Shown in pieces: positions 31,011 through 32,660 of a stretch of DNA of 32,660 bases. Below the pieces are notes generated by a model. The model was not told the DNA's origin, did no database searches, and saw only the letters and a list, made by a program, of their open reading frames with translations. The stretch comes from Pseudomonas laurentiana (lineage in GTDB: Bacteria; Pseudomonadota; Gammaproteobacteria; Pseudomonadales; Pseudomonadaceae). Made by a program: the position numbers and the translations under genes. Where the stretch lies: assembly GCF_014648275.1 (NCBI RefSeq), contig NZ_BMQU01000030.1:1-32660 (forward strand). Reading direction: 5' to 3'. The first letter of the stretch is position 1. Every line of letters starts with the position of its first letter.

Positions 31011-32660
31011 ATGAGCAGTGTTGTTGCCGTTGTCAAAAGCATTGTTGGTCAAGTAATCGCGGTTTCCCCAGAGGGGATTCAACGTGTACTCATCGAAGGC
31101 GACCGTTTGTTCGTCGGCGAGCAGGTACTGACCGGCCTGGCCGGTGCCGTAACGCTGGAGCTGGCTGATGGCCGCACGCTCGATCTCGGGCGCGATATGC
31201 AGTGGAGTGCTGATGCGCCGGACAGCAGCACTGATCTGGCTGAGGCTACGGCGCAACAAGCCCCGTCGGTTGATGAGCTGCAACAAGCGATCGCGGCCGG
31301 TGCTGACCCGACCACCGAACTGGAAGCCACGGCGGCAGGTCCTACTGCGGCTGGCGGTGGTGGCGGTGCAGTCGGTGGTGGCCACAGCTTCGTGATGCTT
31401 GACGAGACCGCTGCATCAGTCGATCCAACCATCGGCTTTCCTACCGCAGGCTTGGCCTTCCAGACAGCCACTGTCCAGCAAGAGCAAGGCCCGCTGGTGC
31501 TTAATACGGCGGCTGATGCCACCACGCCATTGCGTGCCGCCGATCTGACCCTTACCGCTACCCCGACCATCACTGAAGCTGGCGGCGTGTTGACGTACAC
31601 GGCGACCCTGACTCAAGCGCCACTGACCGACCTGACCATCACCTTGTCCAATGGCCAGGTGATCGTTATCAGCGCTGGCCAACTGACCGGCAGCGTCAAC
31701 GTGGAAATTCCGCCGAATGACACGGTGTACATCGACGCGAGTGAAATTTCTGCCACCATCACTGGTACCAGTGGCGGTGGTGGCTTGGTGGTTACTCCAA
31801 GCACAACGCCTGCGGTCACCCAGATCACCGACACCATCGACACCACCACCGTGGCGGTAACCGCCAGCCCTGCGAACGAAGGCGATGCGAACGTCACCTT
31901 CAACTTCCAGCTGAGCAATCCGCCACAAGGTGCGACGACCCTGACCGTCAACGTCGGTGGTACCGAGTACACCGTGAACGTGGATGCCAGCGGTAAAGGC
32001 ACCCTGGAGGTTCCGAACACCAACGGTGAAGACGTTTATGCCGATGGCAGCAGCCTCACCGCGACCGTTACGGCGGTCAATGGCGGCAACTACGAAGCGA
32101 CCGACCTGACCAGTGCCACGGGCACTGCCGAGGTCAAGGACACCCTCGACGCCACCACCGTGGCGGTAACCGCCAACCCTGCGAACGAAGGCGATGCGAA
32201 CGTCACCTTCAACTTCCAGCTGAGCAACCCGCCACAAGGTGCAACGACCCTGACCGTCAACGTCGGTGGTACCGAGTACACCGTGAACGTGGATGCCAGC
32301 GGTAAAGGCACCCTGGAGGTTCCGAACACCAACGGTGAAGACGTTTATGCCGATGGCAGCAGCCTCACCGCGACCGTTACGGCGGTCAATGGCGGCAACT
32401 ACGAAGCGACCGACCTGACCAGTGCCACGGGCACTGCCGAGGTCAAGGACACCCTCGACGCCACCACCGTGGCGGTCACCGCGGATCCGGCGAAAGAAGG
32501 CGATACCAACGTCACCTTCAACTTCCAGCTGAGCAACCCGCCACAGGGCGCGACGAGCCTGACCGTCAATGTTGGCGGTACGGACTACACCGTGAATGTG
32601 GATGCCAGTGGTAAAGGTACCCTGGAGGTTCCGAACACCAACGTTGATGACGTCTACAAC
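31011..32660 (+). CDS. lapA: LapA giant surface adhesin, N-terminal part (cut by window edge)
   Basis: An open frame of 550 codons with no stop before the window edge, starting MSSVVAVVKSIVGQVIAV after a good GGAG site. Residues 1 to about 125 are the retention module that stays plugged in the outer-membrane channel. LapG would cut in TAAG at 107-110, the place known from P. fluorescens. A glycine-rich linker (116-125) follows, then Ig-like beta domains from about 180. From residue 278 (31842) the protein repeats every 103 residues (TTVAVTA ... AEVKDTLDA). Known LapA proteins run to several thousand residues and end in RTX repeats and a type I secretion signal, expected beyond this window. 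Export is by LapB/C/E, control by LapD/LapG. Confidence 0.95.
   Translation, partial: MSSVVAVVKSIVGQVIAVSPEGIQRVLIEGDRLFVGEQVLTGLAGAVTLELADGRTLDLGRDMQWSADAPDSSTDLAEATAQQAPSVDELQQAIAAGADPTTELEATAAGPTAAGGGGGAVGGGHSFVMLDETAASVDPTIGFPTAGLAFQTATVQQEQGPLVLNTAADATTPLRAADLTLTATPTITEAGGVLTYTATLTQAPLTDLTITLSNGQVIVISAGQLTGSVNVEIPPNDTVYIDASEISATITGTSGGGGLVVTPSTTPAVTQITDTIDTTTVAVTASPANEGDANVTFNFQLSNPPQGATTLTVNVGGTEYTVNVDASGKGTLEVPNTNGEDVYADGSSLTATVTAVNGGNYEATDLTSATGTAEVKDTLDATTVAVTANPANEGDANVTFNFQLSNPPQGATTLTVNVGGTEYTVNVDASGKGTLEVPNTNGEDVYADGSSLTATVTAVNGGNYEATDLTSATGTAEVKDTLDATTVAVTADPAKEGDTNVTFNFQLSNPPQGATSLTVNVGGTDYTVNVDASGKGTLEVPNTNVDDVYN
31329..31355 (+). other. LapG cleavage site region (TAAG-P-TAAG)
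   Basis: LapA residues 107-115 read TAAGPTAAG, two copies of the four-residue LapG target separated by a proline. The first (107-110, bases 31329-31340) is at the position cut in P. fluorescens LapA. The second (112-115) is at 31344-31355. LapG cleaves between the two alanines. Confidence 0.8.
31842..32660 (+). repeat. LapA 309-base tandem repeats
   Basis: The unit is 309 bases (103 residues): unit 1 at 31842-32150, unit 2 at 32151-32459, unit 3 from 32460 to the window edge. Units 1 and 2 differ at only a handful of bases, while unit 3 is clearly more diverged (for example ADPAKEGDTNV for ANPANEGDANV). The repeats encode Ig-like extender domains of the adhesin. The array continues beyond the window. 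Confidence 0.93.

Noticed and set aside
30897-31385. 162-codon minus-strand frame opposite the lapA start
   Set aside because: It overlaps the conserved lapA retention module and has an Arg/Thr-rich translation without a domain.
31416-32237. 273-codon minus-strand frame within the lapA repeats
   Set aside because: Its own internal repetition simply reflects the lapA 309-base repeats read backwards.
1-32660. Mobile elements, CRISPR arrays, toxin-antitoxin or phage-defence systems
   Set aside because: No transposase, integrase, spaced short repeats or defence genes were seen. The WYL regulator has no defence neighbours, and the only tandem repeats are the coding repeats of lapA.

Overview
The window is Pseudomonas chromosome, most likely from the P. 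putida/P. fluorescens lineages. The basis is a Pseudomonas-type 5S rRNA end, a complete set of Lap adhesin genes, an mgo/pvf (mangotoxin-regulator / Pseudomonas virulence factor) operon, and uniformly GC-rich coding sequence. No plasmid, phage, insertion sequence or CRISPR signal was seen. Species cannot be fixed from the sequence alone.

Layout. Positions 1-265 hold the tail of an rRNA operon: the 3' end of a 5S gene, a terminator, a second 5S copy that has lost its middle, and another terminator. Positions 360-6024 (minus strand) carry four genes that match mgoB-mgoC-mgoA-mgoD (pvfA-B-C-D): a DUF3050 haem-oxygenase-like protein, an AurF-type diiron N-oxygenase, an A-T-R nonribosomal peptide synthetase and an SRPBCC protein. 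This pathway makes small diazeniumdiolate signals (leudiazen/valdiazen type). Upstream lies an AT-rich 590-base region, then a thioesterase-like gene that has lost the catalytic serine and a GntR/FCD regulator with a readable promoter and operator.

Positions 8246-10924 (plus) encode LapG, the periplasmic adhesin protease, and LapD, its c-di-GMP receptor. Positions 10948-12410 (minus) hold a small cluster: YbaK-type deacylase, DUF2789, membrane protein. Positions 12550-14669 (plus) are an NfeD protease-slipin pair. Positions 14675-19737 (minus) are a five-gene efflux operon joined by four-base overlaps (MarR regulator, FUSC pump, DUF1656, HlyD adaptor, outer-membrane lipoprotein), headed by a 36-base dyad that overlaps its promoter. 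Next come a Sel1-repeat protein (minus) and a divergent WYL regulator (plus). Positions 21866-25557 (minus) are a taurine/sulfonate-type set, tauD-tauA-tauB-tauC.

Positions 25748-30663 (minus) encode the type I secretion machine LapC, LapB and a TolC-family LapE. Divergently, from 31011 to the window edge, runs the N-terminus of the giant adhesin LapA, with its LapG cleavage site and the first 103-residue repeats. LapA is exported by LapB/C/E and held by its N-terminal retention module. At low c-di-GMP, LapD frees LapG to cut the module and release the cell from the biofilm. Here lapGD and lapCBE-A are separated by about 15 kb of unrelated genes.
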